A stretch of 34,854 nucleotides of DNA from Microvirga massiliensis (GCF_001006805.1 NZ_LN811357.1:1-34854); one strand, 5' to 3'. Counted from the first letter of the stretch, positions 1 to 8,480 are shown. The notes: a model not told the origin generated them from the sequence alone. Program-made: numbers and translations.

Positions 1-27
1 CTCGATCGGGTTCAAGTCAGGGCTGTA
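1..27 (-). mobile_element. IS630-type transposase fragment (edge)
   Basis: Read leftward from position 27, the minus strand encodes YSPDLNPIE, the well-known C-terminal catalytic motif of IS630-family DDE transposases; the glutamate is the third acidic residue of the triad. The upstream part of a transposase is not recognisable: the bases from position 28 up match a different gene in a different frame. The rest of the transposase, if present, lies beyond the left edge. The stretch is very short, so a chance match cannot be excluded. Confidence 0.5.
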
Positions 28-253
28 GGAGGATCGGGACCCTTCCTGCCGTTTCCTCGCCCCCAACCTACAGGGCACACCGGCGCTCCTCGCGGGTGAG
101 TTACGCATAGCTGCCCGTACTGCCCAGAAGCTCAATCGAGTCGACCTCCGCCGCCAGCAGCAGAGCGAGCAGTCGGCGCAGTGCACCGGTATCGACCCGT
201 CCATCAGAGCCGCAGGGCATGATCGGGAAGGCGGAAAATCCTTTGAGCATCAT
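28..253 (-). pseudogene. Truncated DapA-family (dihydrodipicolinate synthase-like) pseudogene
   Basis: From ATG at 253 the minus strand reads a typical start of the DapA/N-acetylneuraminate-lyase aldolase family: a GFSAFPIMPC segment (families usually have PITP), then DGRVDTGALRRLL, then LLGSTGSYA, which is the phosphate/carboxylate-binding GSTGE-like loop. An in-frame TAA (101-103) follows, then LTREERRCAL, a TAG (68-70), then VGGEETAGRVPIL. All of these segments align in one frame with the family's first ~75 residues, so the two stops are point nonsense changes. The homology ends at about position 28, exactly where the IS630-like motif starts in another frame. The rest of the ~300-residue barrel, including the catalytic Tyr and Lys, is absent. 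A weak GAGG lies upstream of the start. The original substrate cannot be told. Confidence 0.75.
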
Positions 254-589
254 GGCTCGGCAACCTCACGGAAGCTTGGACACACAAGCCCAAAGCGGCT
301 GTAATCGCATCGAGCCGTTTTGCTTTTAGCCCGTTGTCGACCCTCGTCGGATCACATTGTGCGAGGTCTGGAAACCGATCAGAGAATGGACCCGCTCGTG
401 CGGGATGGCACTGGGCACAGGGGCAGTGCAATGACTTGGAGTAGGGCACTCCGCTGAAGGGCTGCCGATGACAGGGCCGGGTCCTGTCTCGACGATCAAG
501 GGGTTTGCAACCTCCACCTCAAGACAGGAGCCCCCAATGACCGAGACGGCCAGGACCGGACCTTCGCCGCGATCATACGTTTGCACCTC
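254..589. other. Intergenic region, no recognised gene
   Basis: This stretch lies between the pseudogene and the end of the PQQ-associated binding-protein gene. A short minus-strand open frame (326-586, 86 codons) contains VIGGSCLEVEVANPLIVETG but has no recognisable family and no good ribosome site. I see no clear promoter or terminator. The usual partners of the neighbouring binding protein (ABC ATPase, permease, CXXCW protein) are not here. Confidence 0.4.
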
Positions 590-1783
590 CTACCGGCGGC
601 CACAGGGCACATCTCGGCTTTCTAGACCAAGTGTATCGAGGGTCGAGTGCTCATGCAGAAAACCATCGAGGGGGGCAAAATCAATGACGGCATTATAGGT
701 GTGCAGCATGATAGGCTGCCGCAACTGCTGATCCCACTCTCGGAATGACCCCGTCACGCCCTTAGACAGCTCAATGGGGACGGCTCCCTCGCGCAGATTG
801 CGGACGATGTCAGAGGGTGCCCTCGCCGCCGTGCGGGCAACAATCTCACCCACCGTCCGAACGGCCACCCAGGCGCTCCAGTCAGAATCGGTCATCTGAC
901 GATGCGCCAGACGGTCGAAGCGACGGTTCAGCTGCGGTGCGCCGTAGCGCTCGGACATGAAGTACCAGCCGGAGGCCTGCAGTCCTTCCGTGCCGAAGAC
1001 CGGGCGCGGGCGGCTCATCCGATAAGGCACGAACCGGCCGAAATCGCCGACCGTATCCGCAAGAAAGAGCGCGTCGTAGTCGACAGCGCTGGTCATCAAG
1101 GCAACGTTTGTCCGCTCTCGACTCCGCGGATCGTTGCCTAAAATGAAAGGCTTGGTGTCGACGATCCGTGCCCCGAATTTCCTGGCGGAACGCTCGAAGC
1201 TCTTTGCCAGGGTTGCGTCGCTCTCCTCTGGTCCCACCATCATCAGGATCTTGCGCCAGTTTCGGCGCACGACGAACTGGGCCAGTGCATCAGTGAGTCC
1301 AGACTGGCTCGGAATGATGTGGAAAAGATCCGTGCCGCACACGTCGCGGCGAAGATCGTCGCTCTGCTCGCGAATGTTGAAGAGCGCAATTTTTCCCGAG
1401 GGCATTGCCCTAGCGGCGAGCTTGAGATCCTCGGCCGCGAGGTCCAGGAGAACCGCTGCGATACCCTGGGACGCAGCTTGACGGATCGAAGTCTCGATGC
1501 TGCCCTCTGGCGGCAGAGACCAGCGTTCAAGCCGGAATGTGACATCCGCCGCCATGCCGAGGGGACGGATATCGGCGACGCCGAGTTCCGCACCCACAAA
1601 GGGCCGGTACCGCTGTAACCGGTAGAGACCATCTGAAGTGCTTATCGGTTCGTAAAAAGCATCGTCCTCGCGCTCAATTGCGATGATGCGAATCTCGCTT
1701 GAGGATGCAACTCGCGGCTGGCAGATTGACGCAGCCAAGGCGCAGACGACGATCGACAGAGCGCGAAGAGCTCGCCTAATCAT
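590..1783 (-). CDS. PQQ-alcohol-dehydrogenase-associated ABC substrate-binding protein
   Basis: Probable periplasmic type-1 binding protein of the branched-chain amino acid/urea class, of the subfamily found next to PQQ-dependent alcohol dehydrogenases (TIGR03863-like, by recall). The N-terminus (MIRRALRALSIVVCALAASI) is a Sec signal peptide. The mature part begins SEIRIIAIEREDDAFYEP and continues with alternating beta/alpha segments such as ALFNIREQSDDLRRDVCGTDLFHIIPS and WRKILMMVGPEESD. The start is uncertain: ATG at 1783 overlaps the upstream stop as ATGATTAG, suggesting translational coupling, while an in-frame ATG at 1801 adds six residues; neither has a good Shine-Dalgarno. The beta-propeller gene is directly upstream in the same operon. 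The ligand is unknown; an alcohol, aldehyde or related signal is possible. No ABC ATPase or permease is present in the window, so it may act as a sensor or be a remnant of a larger cluster. Confidence 0.82.
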   Translation of the reverse strand: MIRRALRALSIVVCALAASICQPRVASSSEIRIIAIEREDDAFYEPISTSDGLYRLQRYRPFVGAELGVADIRPLGMAADVTFRLERWSLPPEGSIETSIRQAASQGIAAVLLDLAAEDLKLAARAMPSGKIALFNIREQSDDLRRDVCGTDLFHIIPSQSGLTDALAQFVVRRNWRKILMMVGPEESDATLAKSFERSARKFGARIVDTKPFILGNDPRSRERTNVALMTSAVDYDALFLADTVGDFGRFVPYRMSRPRPVFGTEGLQASGWYFMSERYGAPQLNRRFDRLAHRQMTDSDWSAWVAVRTVGEIVARTAARAPSDIVRNLREGAVPIELSKGVTGSFREWDQQLRQPIMLHTYNAVIDFAPLDGFLHEHSTLDTLGLESRDVPCGRR

Positions 1784-2765
1784 CGTCAACGGCGATTGCA
1801 TAGGGCACCATACCGACGGGAACGGATTTCAGCACCCGTCCGGTCGTCGTATCAATGATCGAGAGATCATCGGATAAACCATTCGCTACGTAAAGCTTGC
1901 GTTCGTCCTTTGTCAGGCGCAGCCCCCAGGGTCGTCGGCCGACCAGGATATAATCGATGACCTTGCGCCGAGGCACATCCACCACGCCCACGTGGTTGGC
2001 ACGGCCAAGCGCCACATAGGCCCGCTGGCCATCGCGGGTCATCACGAGGTCAACGGGGGTCACGTTCTCCCGGCGCATGCCCCGAGGCAGGAACGAAACC
2101 GTACCGACCACCTTCAGCACCCCGATGTCGATGATATCGACGGTCCCGGACAGCTCCGCCGACACCCAGAGCTCGTGCCCGTCCGGGGAGAGCGCGAAGC
2201 GTCGCGGGCGGGTACCGACGAGGATGTTCTTGATGATCTTCTGTGCCTCGACCTCGATTACATGAACGAGGCTCGCGGCCTCGGAGGCGACGAAGGCATA
2301 GCGGCCGTCCGGCGTTATTAGGACGCCTTCCGGCTCTGCGCCGGTCGGAAAACGCGCCGTGACGGCGCCTGTCTGCAGGTTGAGGACCGTCGCCTCGGAA
2401 TCATCCTCGTTCGATACGTAGAGGTCGTGCCCGTTCGGATGAAGATCGAAGGTCTCCGGATCCGCAATGTTGCGGAAGCGCCGGGTCAGCTTCTGAGTGG
2501 CGACGTCGTAGAGGGCGACCGTATCGTCGCTCCCGCACCCCACAATAAGCTGTTTCCGATCAGGCGTGAGGCGTAGCCCTCGCGGGCGTCCGCAGGTCTT
2601 GAAGGATCCTACTACCTCATCCGCGGAATTCAGGATCGTAATCGTGTTGCTGCGCTCGTTGCTGACGAACACGAGGCCGGTCTGCGCCGCGTCCACCGAT
2701 GCGGCAAGGCACAGCCCAAGCATCACCAAAATCGTTGACACCTTACTGCGGCACAGCAACTGCAT
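1776..2765 (-). CDS. YVTN-family beta-propeller protein, PQQ-catabolism associated
   Basis: Secreted seven-bladed beta-propeller of 329 residues. A signal peptide (MQLLCRSKVSTILVMLGLCLAASVDA) is followed by repeated blades with the YVTN pattern: LVFVSNERSNTITILNS, DLYVSNEDDSEATVLNL, YAFVASEAASLVHVIEV, ELWVSAELSGTVDIIDI, RAYVALGRANHVGVVDV and KLYVANGLSDDLSIIDT, each followed by a P-x-G/R-x-x-L-T-x-D type turn. It resembles the TIGR03866-type protein encoded in PQQ alcohol dehydrogenase clusters. Its biochemical role is not established; it may be a periplasmic scaffold or ligand-binding protein. The ATG has GAGG five bases upstream. The stop overlaps the start of the downstream binding-protein gene, so the two form one operon pointing left, divergent from the ankyrin gene. 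Confidence 0.88.
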   Translation of the reverse strand: MQLLCRSKVSTILVMLGLCLAASVDAAQTGLVFVSNERSNTITILNSADEVVGSFKTCGRPRGLRLTPDRKQLIVGCGSDDTVALYDVATQKLTRRFRNIADPETFDLHPNGHDLYVSNEDDSEATVLNLQTGAVTARFPTGAEPEGVLITPDGRYAFVASEAASLVHVIEVEAQKIIKNILVGTRPRRFALSPDGHELWVSAELSGTVDIIDIGVLKVVGTVSFLPRGMRRENVTPVDLVMTRDGQRAYVALGRANHVGVVDVPRRKVIDYILVGRRPWGLRLTKDERKLYVANGLSDDLSIIDTTTGRVLKSVPVGMVPYAIAVDDD

Positions 2766-3070
2766 GATGGCCTCAGTCGCTCCCGTGTTTTGACGCAGCG
2801 TATCCCAGCAGGATGAACCTTCCTAGGCCCATCGAACCTGTTTTCTCAAGGCATACGGAATGGCGAGAGCCCACCTTGAAGCCTCAGCGCTCGTCAGGCA
2901 CACAGGATAGGTCCCTTGTAAGCTCCCGACAGCCGAACGTGAGACACGCCGCAGCGGGCAGGACGAGAATGCAGGCCCGAAGGAATGGAATTGCCGCTGA
3001 AGGACTTGGCAATTCCTGCTTTCTGCGATTTGTTTTCAGAGAACGACCCCTCGAGAGGGAGGTTCAGCTC
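2766..3070. other. Divergent intergenic region
   Basis: This region separates the leftward beta-propeller/binding-protein operon from the rightward ankyrin gene. An open frame continues upstream of the ankyrin gene to an ATG at 2813, but its residues look like non-coding translation (basic, low order) and precede a proper signal peptide, so I treat it as untranslated. Promoters for both directions should lie here; I could not pick a convincing -35/-10 pair. Confidence 0.4.
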
Positions 3071-4027
3071 TTGCGCTTGCAGCGTCGGTTCCCGAAGCCA
3101 GGTTGGCTGGCTCTTGCTATCGCACTCCCTTGCACATCCCTTTCGAGTGCGAGCCGCGCCGATGTACTGCTCTGTCCTGATCTCGAGCGGCGATATGAGA
3201 CCTCCCGGTATGACTCGACCTCGATCGAGATCAACAATCTCCTCTTCGCCGCAGCAGACCATGGGTGCGAAGCCCTTGCCCGCCGACTTCTTGAGGCCGG
3301 TGCATCGCCTCTGGCGCGCGACCGCGAGGGTAACACGCCACTGGGTCGTGCGGCTCGCGCTGGAACAGTGCCGCTTGCCAAGCTGTTCATCGAGAATGGG
3401 TCGGACGTGAATACCCGTAACATCCAGGGATCGACGCCGCTTTTCCTGGCCGTCGAGGCCAATCGTGGCCGGCTTGCCCAGCTGCTTGTCAACGAGGGTG
3501 CCGAGGTGAATCTCTCCGGGCGCGCAGGCGTTTCCCCACTTGCCGCCGCGGCCTATCACGGCAGCAGCGAGACGGTCGAAATGCTGCTGGCGCGTCACGC
3601 CGATCCCAATCTCAAGGACACGATGGGCAAGACGCCGATCCTGTACGCAGCCGCGCGGGGCTTCTCACCCATTGTCGCGCGCTTGCTGGCAACTGGCATA
3701 GACGTGAACACCCCCTATGGAAACGACCTCACCGTCCTGATGTGGGCAGCTGGTCACGCGGACGATGTGCCCGAGCAAGACGCGGTCGAACTCGTGACCA
3801 TGCTCCTGGCCTTGGGAGCAGAGGTCGACAAAGCCGACAACCGAGGCCGGACTGCCCTAATGATCGCTGCTGAGCAGGGGCACACGGAAGTGGTTGAGAC
3901 GTTGCTGAAGGCCGGCGCCAACGCCAACCTCCGGGATCGAGATGGCAAGCTCGCCGTTGACTTAGCGCCACGCGACGAATTGCGCCAGGTTCTATTGGAC
4001 GCTGAGCCTCAGCGGCCGGCCAGATAG
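3071..4027 (+). CDS. Secreted ankyrin-repeat protein
   Basis: About 318 residues. I choose the TTG at 3071 because AGGGAGG lies eight bases upstream and the product then starts with a proper signal peptide (basic RLQRRFPKPG, hydrophobic WLALAIALP, cleavage near SRA/DVLLC). Six to seven ankyrin repeats follow, with the G-x-TPL-x-x-A and LL-x-x-GA-x-x-N consensus: EGNTPLGRAARAG, QGSTPLFLAVEAN, AGVSPLAAAAYHG, MGKTPILYAAARG, LTVLMWAAGHAD and RGRTALMIAAEQG. Ankyrin proteins mediate protein-protein contact. The gene is nested in a PQQ dehydrogenase cluster, so a periplasmic partner among the dehydrogenase, cytochrome or beta-propeller is plausible but unproven. Its last 19 bp overlap the end of the convergent cytochrome gene. 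Confidence 0.85.
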   Translation: MRLQRRFPKPGWLALAIALPCTSLSSASRADVLLCPDLERRYETSRYDSTSIEINNLLFAAADHGCEALARRLLEAGASPLARDREGNTPLGRAARAGTVPLAKLFIENGSDVNTRNIQGSTPLFLAVEANRGRLAQLLVNEGAEVNLSGRAGVSPLAAAAYHGSSETVEMLLARHADPNLKDTMGKTPILYAAARGFSPIVARLLATGIDVNTPYGNDLTVLMWAAGHADDVPEQDAVELVTMLLALGAEVDKADNRGRTALMIAAEQGHTEVVETLLKAGANANLRDRDGKLAVDLAPRDELRQVLLDAEPQRPAR

Positions 4028-4590
4028 GCAACAAGAGCCGCGAGATCGTCAGGCGACGTAGCGATCATGAGGTCGGACATCCCGGGATTGTTGGCCCGCT
4101 CCCGCGTTCGAAACTGCGCGATGGTTTTGGACATATATTCGGCGCTCTGTCCAGCCAGACGCGGCACTGTCCCGTCGCCCTGATACTCGCCAAGATGGCA
4201 TCCGGTGCAGTTCACGGCCACATTGGCGCGAAGCGCTCTCATGGTCGTCGCCTCGTCCGCCCGGAGCTGTTGCAAGTTCGGCCAAGGCTTCTTCGAAAAA
4301 TACTCCGCCAGCGCCATCATGTCGTTGCGGTCCATGTCGGCGACGATCGCGGTCATCTGCTCATCCTTGCGCGTGCCGCGCTTGTAGTCGCGAAGCTGGA
4401 TATACGTGTACCCTTGGTGCTGGCCCCAGATAATCGGCGTCGTCCTCTCCTGCGGAACGCCGTTCTCGCCGTGGCATGCGGAGCAGATCTGAGCCTTCTC
4501 CTCGAGATTTTGAGCAAGAACAGGCGTTATGTCCATGCTCATGGCGATGAGTATCGCGAAAACTCTCGCCGCACGTCTTCGTCCCGGCAT
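4009..4590 (-). CDS. Diheme cytochrome c (c4-like)
   Basis: Periplasmic electron carrier of about 193 residues. ATG at 4590 has GGAGAG seven bases upstream; a TTG at 4605 in the same frame is less likely. A signal peptide (RRAARVFAILIAMSMDITPVLA) precedes two cytochrome c domains. Domain one carries CSACHGENG (CxxCH heme site) with a likely axial Met in MMALAEYFSKKPWP. Domain two carries CTGCHLGEYQGDG with a likely axial Met in NNPGMSDLMIATS, then the C-terminal helix DLAALVAYLAGR. This is the layout of cytochrome c4/c553-type diheme proteins. It lies directly downstream of a PQQ dehydrogenase on the same strand and is its probable electron acceptor. Confidence 0.9.
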   Translation of the reverse strand: MPGRRRAARVFAILIAMSMDITPVLAQNLEEKAQICSACHGENGVPQERTTPIIWGQHQGYTYIQLRDYKRGTRKDEQMTAIVADMDRNDMMALAEYFSKKPWPNLQQLRADEATTMRALRANVAVNCTGCHLGEYQGDGTVPRLAGQSAEYMSKTIAQFRTRERANNPGMSDLMIATSPDDLAALVAYLAGR

Positions 4591-4685
4591 CGTCGAACTC
4601 TCCAATCGACCATGTCATCACAAGACGAAAGGCGGGGCCATTCGACCCCGTCCGATCACTTCATCAAGTGCGCCTGCAGTCCGTC

Positions 4686-6389
4686 TCAGTCCGGGAGGGT
4701 GAACGCGATAATGTTGTTGCCGCGCTTGTAGTCGATCTGCGTGTTCCCGCCTGCGCCTACCACGATGAATTGCTTGCCGTCCACCGTGTAGGATGAGGGC
4801 GGAGCATTCACTCCGGCGCCTGCCTGGAACTTCCAGAGCGTCGCCCCGGTTTCCGCGTCATAGGCCTTGAAGTGTCCGTTCCCCTCGCCGGTGAACACCA
4901 GGCCGCCGGCGGTCGTGAGAATGCCGCCGATCATCGGCTGCGGTGTCTTCACCTGCCACCGGATCTTGCCGGTGTTATAATCGACCGCCGTGACATTGCC
5001 CCATTGCTCTTCCGCTGGAATTACCTTGAAGGCGCCCCCGAGCCAAAGCTTGCCGGACGGATAAGGCGAGCTCTCCACATGGTAAGTCATCGGCTGGTGG
5101 AGATTGATGGCGTAGGTCAGGCCTAAATTAGGGTTGATCGCCATCGGAGACCATTCCACACCGCCGTTGGCGCCCGGCAGCATGCGCGCCCCTTCCTTGG
5201 TTGGAAGCACCCACATGTTTTCCTGCGGCACCATCGCTTCGGAGAACCGCACCAGACTGCAATCCTTGGCATCGTGCACGTAGACATGGCCGGTCTTGTT
5301 GGCGTGAAGGATGCCCTTGATCGTCCGCCCCTCCTTGTCCTTCACGTTGGTGATCACCGCCGGGCTGACCGCGTCGAGGTCCCAAACATCATGGGGGATG
5401 TACTGGAAATGGCAGACGTATCGTCCTGTGTCGAGATCCACTGACACGAGCGAATTGGTGTAGAGGTTGTCGCCGGGACGCAGCGAGCCGTCGAGATCGG
5501 GAGAGGGATTCCCGACCATGAAGTAGATGCGGTTCGTTTCCAGGTCGACTGCCGGGTTCTGCCAGACACCGCCCCCGAGAGCCTTGTAGGGATCGCCGGA
5601 TTTCGCCAGCGTGGACTTCTCGGCTTCGATATCCCTGTGCATGTCGCGCCCGGTTGCGTCCGTTTTCGCCCACACGCCGACCGAGTTCTCCGGGACTGTA
5701 TTGAACGTCCAGATCTCCTTGCCCGTCTTGGCGTCGTAGGCCTTCACGAAGCCGCGGATGCCGTACTCGCCGCCATTCGTCCCGATCAGCACCTTGCCGT
5801 TCACCACAGTCGGCGCCATCGTCTCGCTATAGCCTAACTCCGGATCGGCAATCTCGGTTTCCCAGATGAGCTTCCCGGTCTTCGCGTCGAGAGCGAGGAG
5901 CTTGGAGTCGAGGGTCGCCATGTAGACCATGTCGCCGTAGACGGCGACACCCCGGTTGTTCGGGCCGCAGCAGAAGACCGTAATCGGCCCCATCTTGTGC
6001 TTGAAGTGCCAAATCTCCTCGCCCGTCCTCGCGTCGAGGGCATAGACGTGGTTAAAAGAGGTCGTCACGTACATCACGCCGTTGATGACGATCGGGCTGG
6101 TCTCGAGCGACTCCTTCACCTCGGTCTGGAAAATCCATGCCGGCCGCAGCTTCGATACATTCGTCGTATTAATCTGGCGGTTGGGATAGTAGCGGTTCTG
6201 GAAGTAATCGCCGTTCGTGTGCAGGAAATTGTTGCCGTCCGACGCCGCGCGGTTCAGGAGGTCCTGTGTCACCGTTTGCATGTCGCCCCATTTGGAAGCG
6301 ACCTTGACCTCCTGTCCGAGGGCCCCCGTCGACAGGACGCACGTCGCCGCCAGCGCACTCAGCAGTGCGCTTCTCACATATCGGGACAT
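4686..6389 (-). CDS. PQQ-dependent alcohol dehydrogenase, lanthanide-type
   Basis: Periplasmic quinoprotein of 567 residues, an eight-bladed propeller of the methanol/ethanol dehydrogenase family. Signal peptide at 1-25 (cleavage near ALG/QEV). Blade motifs such as VYALDARTGEEIW, LLALDAKTGKLIW and VKAYDAKTGKEIW recur. Adjacent cysteines 140-141 (FCCGPNNRG) form the vicinal disulfide over PQQ. Predicted metal/PQQ ligands are Glu208 (GGEYGIRG), Asn294 (GNPSPD), the catalytic Asp337 and Asp339 (HDVWDLDA), and Lys365 (HANKTGH). Asp two residues after the catalytic Asp is the signature of lanthanide-dependent XoxF/ExaF enzymes; calcium MxaF has Ala there. The substrate (methanol, ethanol or a larger alcohol) is undetermined. 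GGGAGGAGATCG precedes the start. The downstream diheme cytochrome c probably accepts its electrons. Confidence 0.93.
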   Translation of the reverse strand: MSRYVRSALLSALAATCVLSTGALGQEVKVASKWGDMQTVTQDLLNRAASDGNNFLHTNGDYFQNRYYPNRQINTTNVSKLRPAWIFQTEVKESLETSPIVINGVMYVTTSFNHVYALDARTGEEIWHFKHKMGPITVFCCGPNNRGVAVYGDMVYMATLDSKLLALDAKTGKLIWETEIADPELGYSETMAPTVVNGKVLIGTNGGEYGIRGFVKAYDAKTGKEIWTFNTVPENSVGVWAKTDATGRDMHRDIEAEKSTLAKSGDPYKALGGGVWQNPAVDLETNRIYFMVGNPSPDLDGSLRPGDNLYTNSLVSVDLDTGRYVCHFQYIPHDVWDLDAVSPAVITNVKDKEGRTIKGILHANKTGHVYVHDAKDCSLVRFSEAMVPQENMWVLPTKEGARMLPGANGGVEWSPMAINPNLGLTYAINLHQPMTYHVESSPYPSGKLWLGGAFKVIPAEEQWGNVTAVDYNTGKIRWQVKTPQPMIGGILTTAGGLVFTGEGNGHFKAYDAETGATLWKFQAGAGVNAPPSSYTVDGKQFIVVGAGGNTQIDYKRGNNIIAFTLPD

Positions 6390-6535
6390 CGATCTCCTCC
6401 CATTGATTTGCGGACGTTGTTACGCAGCGTTGCGACACGCCAAACGGGTGTGTCGACTGCCGCCGGCACCACGTCACAAGAAAGTATGCGCGTGCTTTAC
6501 GGCTCAGTCAAGGTTTCAGAGCCTGCTGAAACGGC

Positions 6536-6541
6536 TATAAT
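6536..6541 (+). promoter_or_regulatory. Possible -10 box upstream of the GH2 gene
   Basis: A perfect TATAAT lies in the 285-bp divergent gap between the PQQ dehydrogenase and the GH2 gene, pointing toward the GH2 gene. The matching -35 position (about 6513, GTTTCA) is a poor match. Weak evidence only. Confidence 0.25.
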
Positions 6542-6674
6542 CTCGGGATTGACTTGTCGATAGCCAGCACACGAGAGCATTCGCGAACATTTGGAAGCTT
6601 GCAAGTCGGAAGATTCTACGGAATTCGGTCAATCCGCCCCCTCTCCCGTTTGAGCCGGTTCATGGAGCATTCTG

Positions 6675-8432
6675 ATGTCGCCGCGGTCGAACTCATGCGA
6701 GAACGGACCGGAGGGGGCTCTTATCGGAGCTGACACGCTGGTAATGCTCGCAGGCCGCAGGCCAGAGCACCTGGATGGCCCATGGTCCCTGACGCTCGAC
6801 CTGTTCGGCGAGGGACTGAATCAGAATTGGGCGGCTCTCGACGAGAAGAGGCCCATCGAATGGGAGCTTCCACGGGACTACGATATCGCAGGAGGCGAGA
6901 TAGTCCACGTGCCCTCGTGCTGGAACGTCCTTCGTCCGGAGTGGCGTTTCTTTGAAGGAACGGGTTGGTACACCCGCAGCTTTGAATGGCAGCAAAGGCG
7001 CACCGATGAGCGCGTCGTTCTCTACGTCGGCGCAGCTGCCTACGAGGCGCGCGTCTATCTCAACGGCTACCCTCTCGGCCGGCACCGCGGTGCTTCAACT
7101 CCATTCTGCGTCGAACTGACAGATGCCCTTGAAACCGGTGCCAATCGATTGCAGATCGCCGTGAACAATCAGCGACTTGCCAATCGAATCCCTCCGGAGC
7201 GTTTCGACTGGTTCAACTATGGAGGTCTCTACCGGGAGGTCCACCTCGTTCGGCTTCCGGCACTCTTCATCCTGGACGCGACCGTATCGCTCGTTCCGGA
7301 CGGCGGTCGGTTCACTCTGCTCGCGGAGGTCACGTTATCGGACCCGACCGACGGGACAGCCCATGTTTCCATTCCCGAACTTGACATCGAGATCCCAGTT
7401 CCGGTCTCTGCCGGGAGGGGCGCGGCCGTCGTCGCGGTGACACCAGCTCTGTGGTCGCCCGCGTCCCCGAAGCTCTATCGCGTCGTGACCCGGTTTGGAA
7501 ATGATCTCGTGGAGGACCAAATCGGCTTCAGGGAGATCCGCGCGGACGGACCGCAGCTGCTCCTGAACGGAGCTCCTATCTACTTACGGGGAATCTGCGC
7601 GCACGAGGACGATGTTGCTCTGGGCAAGTCATCCACCCGGGAGGACGTGGAGCGCCGCTTTGGACATGCGCGTGCCTTGAACTGCAATTTTCTTCGCCTG
7701 ACGCATTATCCTCATCACGAGAACGTGGCGAAGACCGCCGACGAGAGAGGCCTTCTCCTTTGGGAAGAAATCCCTGTCTATTGGAACGTGGACTTCGCAT
7801 CCGATGAGACCTATCGGGATGCCGAGAACCAGATGCAGGAGCTGATCAGGAGAGACCGCAATCGAGCGAGCGTTATCCTCTGGAGCATCGGCAACGAGAC
7901 ACCGGACACGGTCGAACGTACCCACTTCCTGTCGAGGCTTGCCGATATGGCGCGCCATATGGATCCGACCCGACTTGTGACCGCCGCTTGCACCCTCCAG
8001 GGTGGTATGATCAAGGATAGCGTTACGTCGAGCTTGGACGTGATCGGGATCAATCAGTACTTCGGGTGGTACGATCCGGACCTGCCGGGGCTCGCTCGCT
8101 TCCTCGAACATTCCTTCCCTGGCAAGCCAGTGCTCATCAGCGAAGTAGGTGCCGATGCGCTTGCTGGCCTGCGAGACCCGTCAGCACCCCTGTTCAGCGA
8201 AGAGCGCCAAGCCCAAATCTATCGCCAGCAATTCGAGATGCTGGCGAGAGCATCTTACGTCTGCGGAGTATCGCCATGGCTGCTCTACGACTTTCGATCG
8301 GAAAGGCGGCAGAGCAGCGTCCAGCGCGGATTCAATCGAAAGGGGCTGATCGCAGAGGACAAGAATCGTACCAAGCTCGCCTTTGGCGAACTTGCCCGGA
8401 TCTACCAGCAGATCGGAGAGAGCCGGCCTTGA
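6675..8432 (+). CDS. GH2 glycoside hydrolase, probable beta-glucuronidase
   Basis: 585 residues without a signal peptide, so probably cytoplasmic. Glycoside hydrolase family 2 order: N-terminal jelly-roll sugar-binding domain (about 30-195, with VPSCWNV and YNGGLYREV-like NYGGLYREVH), immunoglobulin-like domain (about 196-290), then a TIM barrel (about 291-585). The barrel shows NFLRLTHYPHHE, the acid/base Glu408 in WSIGNETP and the nucleophile Glu490 in LISEVGAD. GFNRKGL (554-556, N-x-K) matches the motif by which beta-glucuronidases bind the C6 carboxylate, which argues for glucuronide or another uronic acid glycoside over beta-galactosidase. Start ATG has GGAG eight bases upstream. No uronate transporter or isomerase lies beside it. 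A beta-galactosidase or other GH2 activity remains possible. Confidence 0.88.
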   Translation: MSPRSNSCENGPEGALIGADTLVMLAGRRPEHLDGPWSLTLDLFGEGLNQNWAALDEKRPIEWELPRDYDIAGGEIVHVPSCWNVLRPEWRFFEGTGWYTRSFEWQQRRTDERVVLYVGAAAYEARVYLNGYPLGRHRGASTPFCVELTDALETGANRLQIAVNNQRLANRIPPERFDWFNYGGLYREVHLVRLPALFILDATVSLVPDGGRFTLLAEVTLSDPTDGTAHVSIPELDIEIPVPVSAGRGAAVVAVTPALWSPASPKLYRVVTRFGNDLVEDQIGFREIRADGPQLLLNGAPIYLRGICAHEDDVALGKSSTREDVERRFGHARALNCNFLRLTHYPHHENVAKTADERGLLLWEEIPVYWNVDFASDETYRDAENQMQELIRRDRNRASVILWSIGNETPDTVERTHFLSRLADMARHMDPTRLVTAACTLQGGMIKDSVTSSLDVIGINQYFGWYDPDLPGLARFLEHSFPGKPVLISEVGADALAGLRDPSAPLFSEERQAQIYRQQFEMLARASYVCGVSPWLLYDFRSERRQSSVQRGFNRKGLIAEDKNRTKLAFGELARIYQQIGESRP

Positions 8433-8457
8433 CGACTTTGCTTTGTAGCCTGCGCTG

Positions 8458-8480
8458 CCAAGGCTGGCGGCCGGCCTTGG
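8458..8480 (+). terminator. Stem-loop after the GH2 gene
   Basis: Inverted repeat CCAAGGC (8458-8464) and GCCTTGG (8474-8480) with a 9-base GC-rich loop lies 26 bp after the GH2 stop. It lacks a following T-run, so it is only a possible terminator or mRNA end structure. Confidence 0.35.

Noticed and set aside
326..586. 86-codon minus-strand frame upstream of the DapA pseudogene
   Set aside because: It could be a small gene or part of a decayed one, but there is no recognisable family and no good ribosome site.
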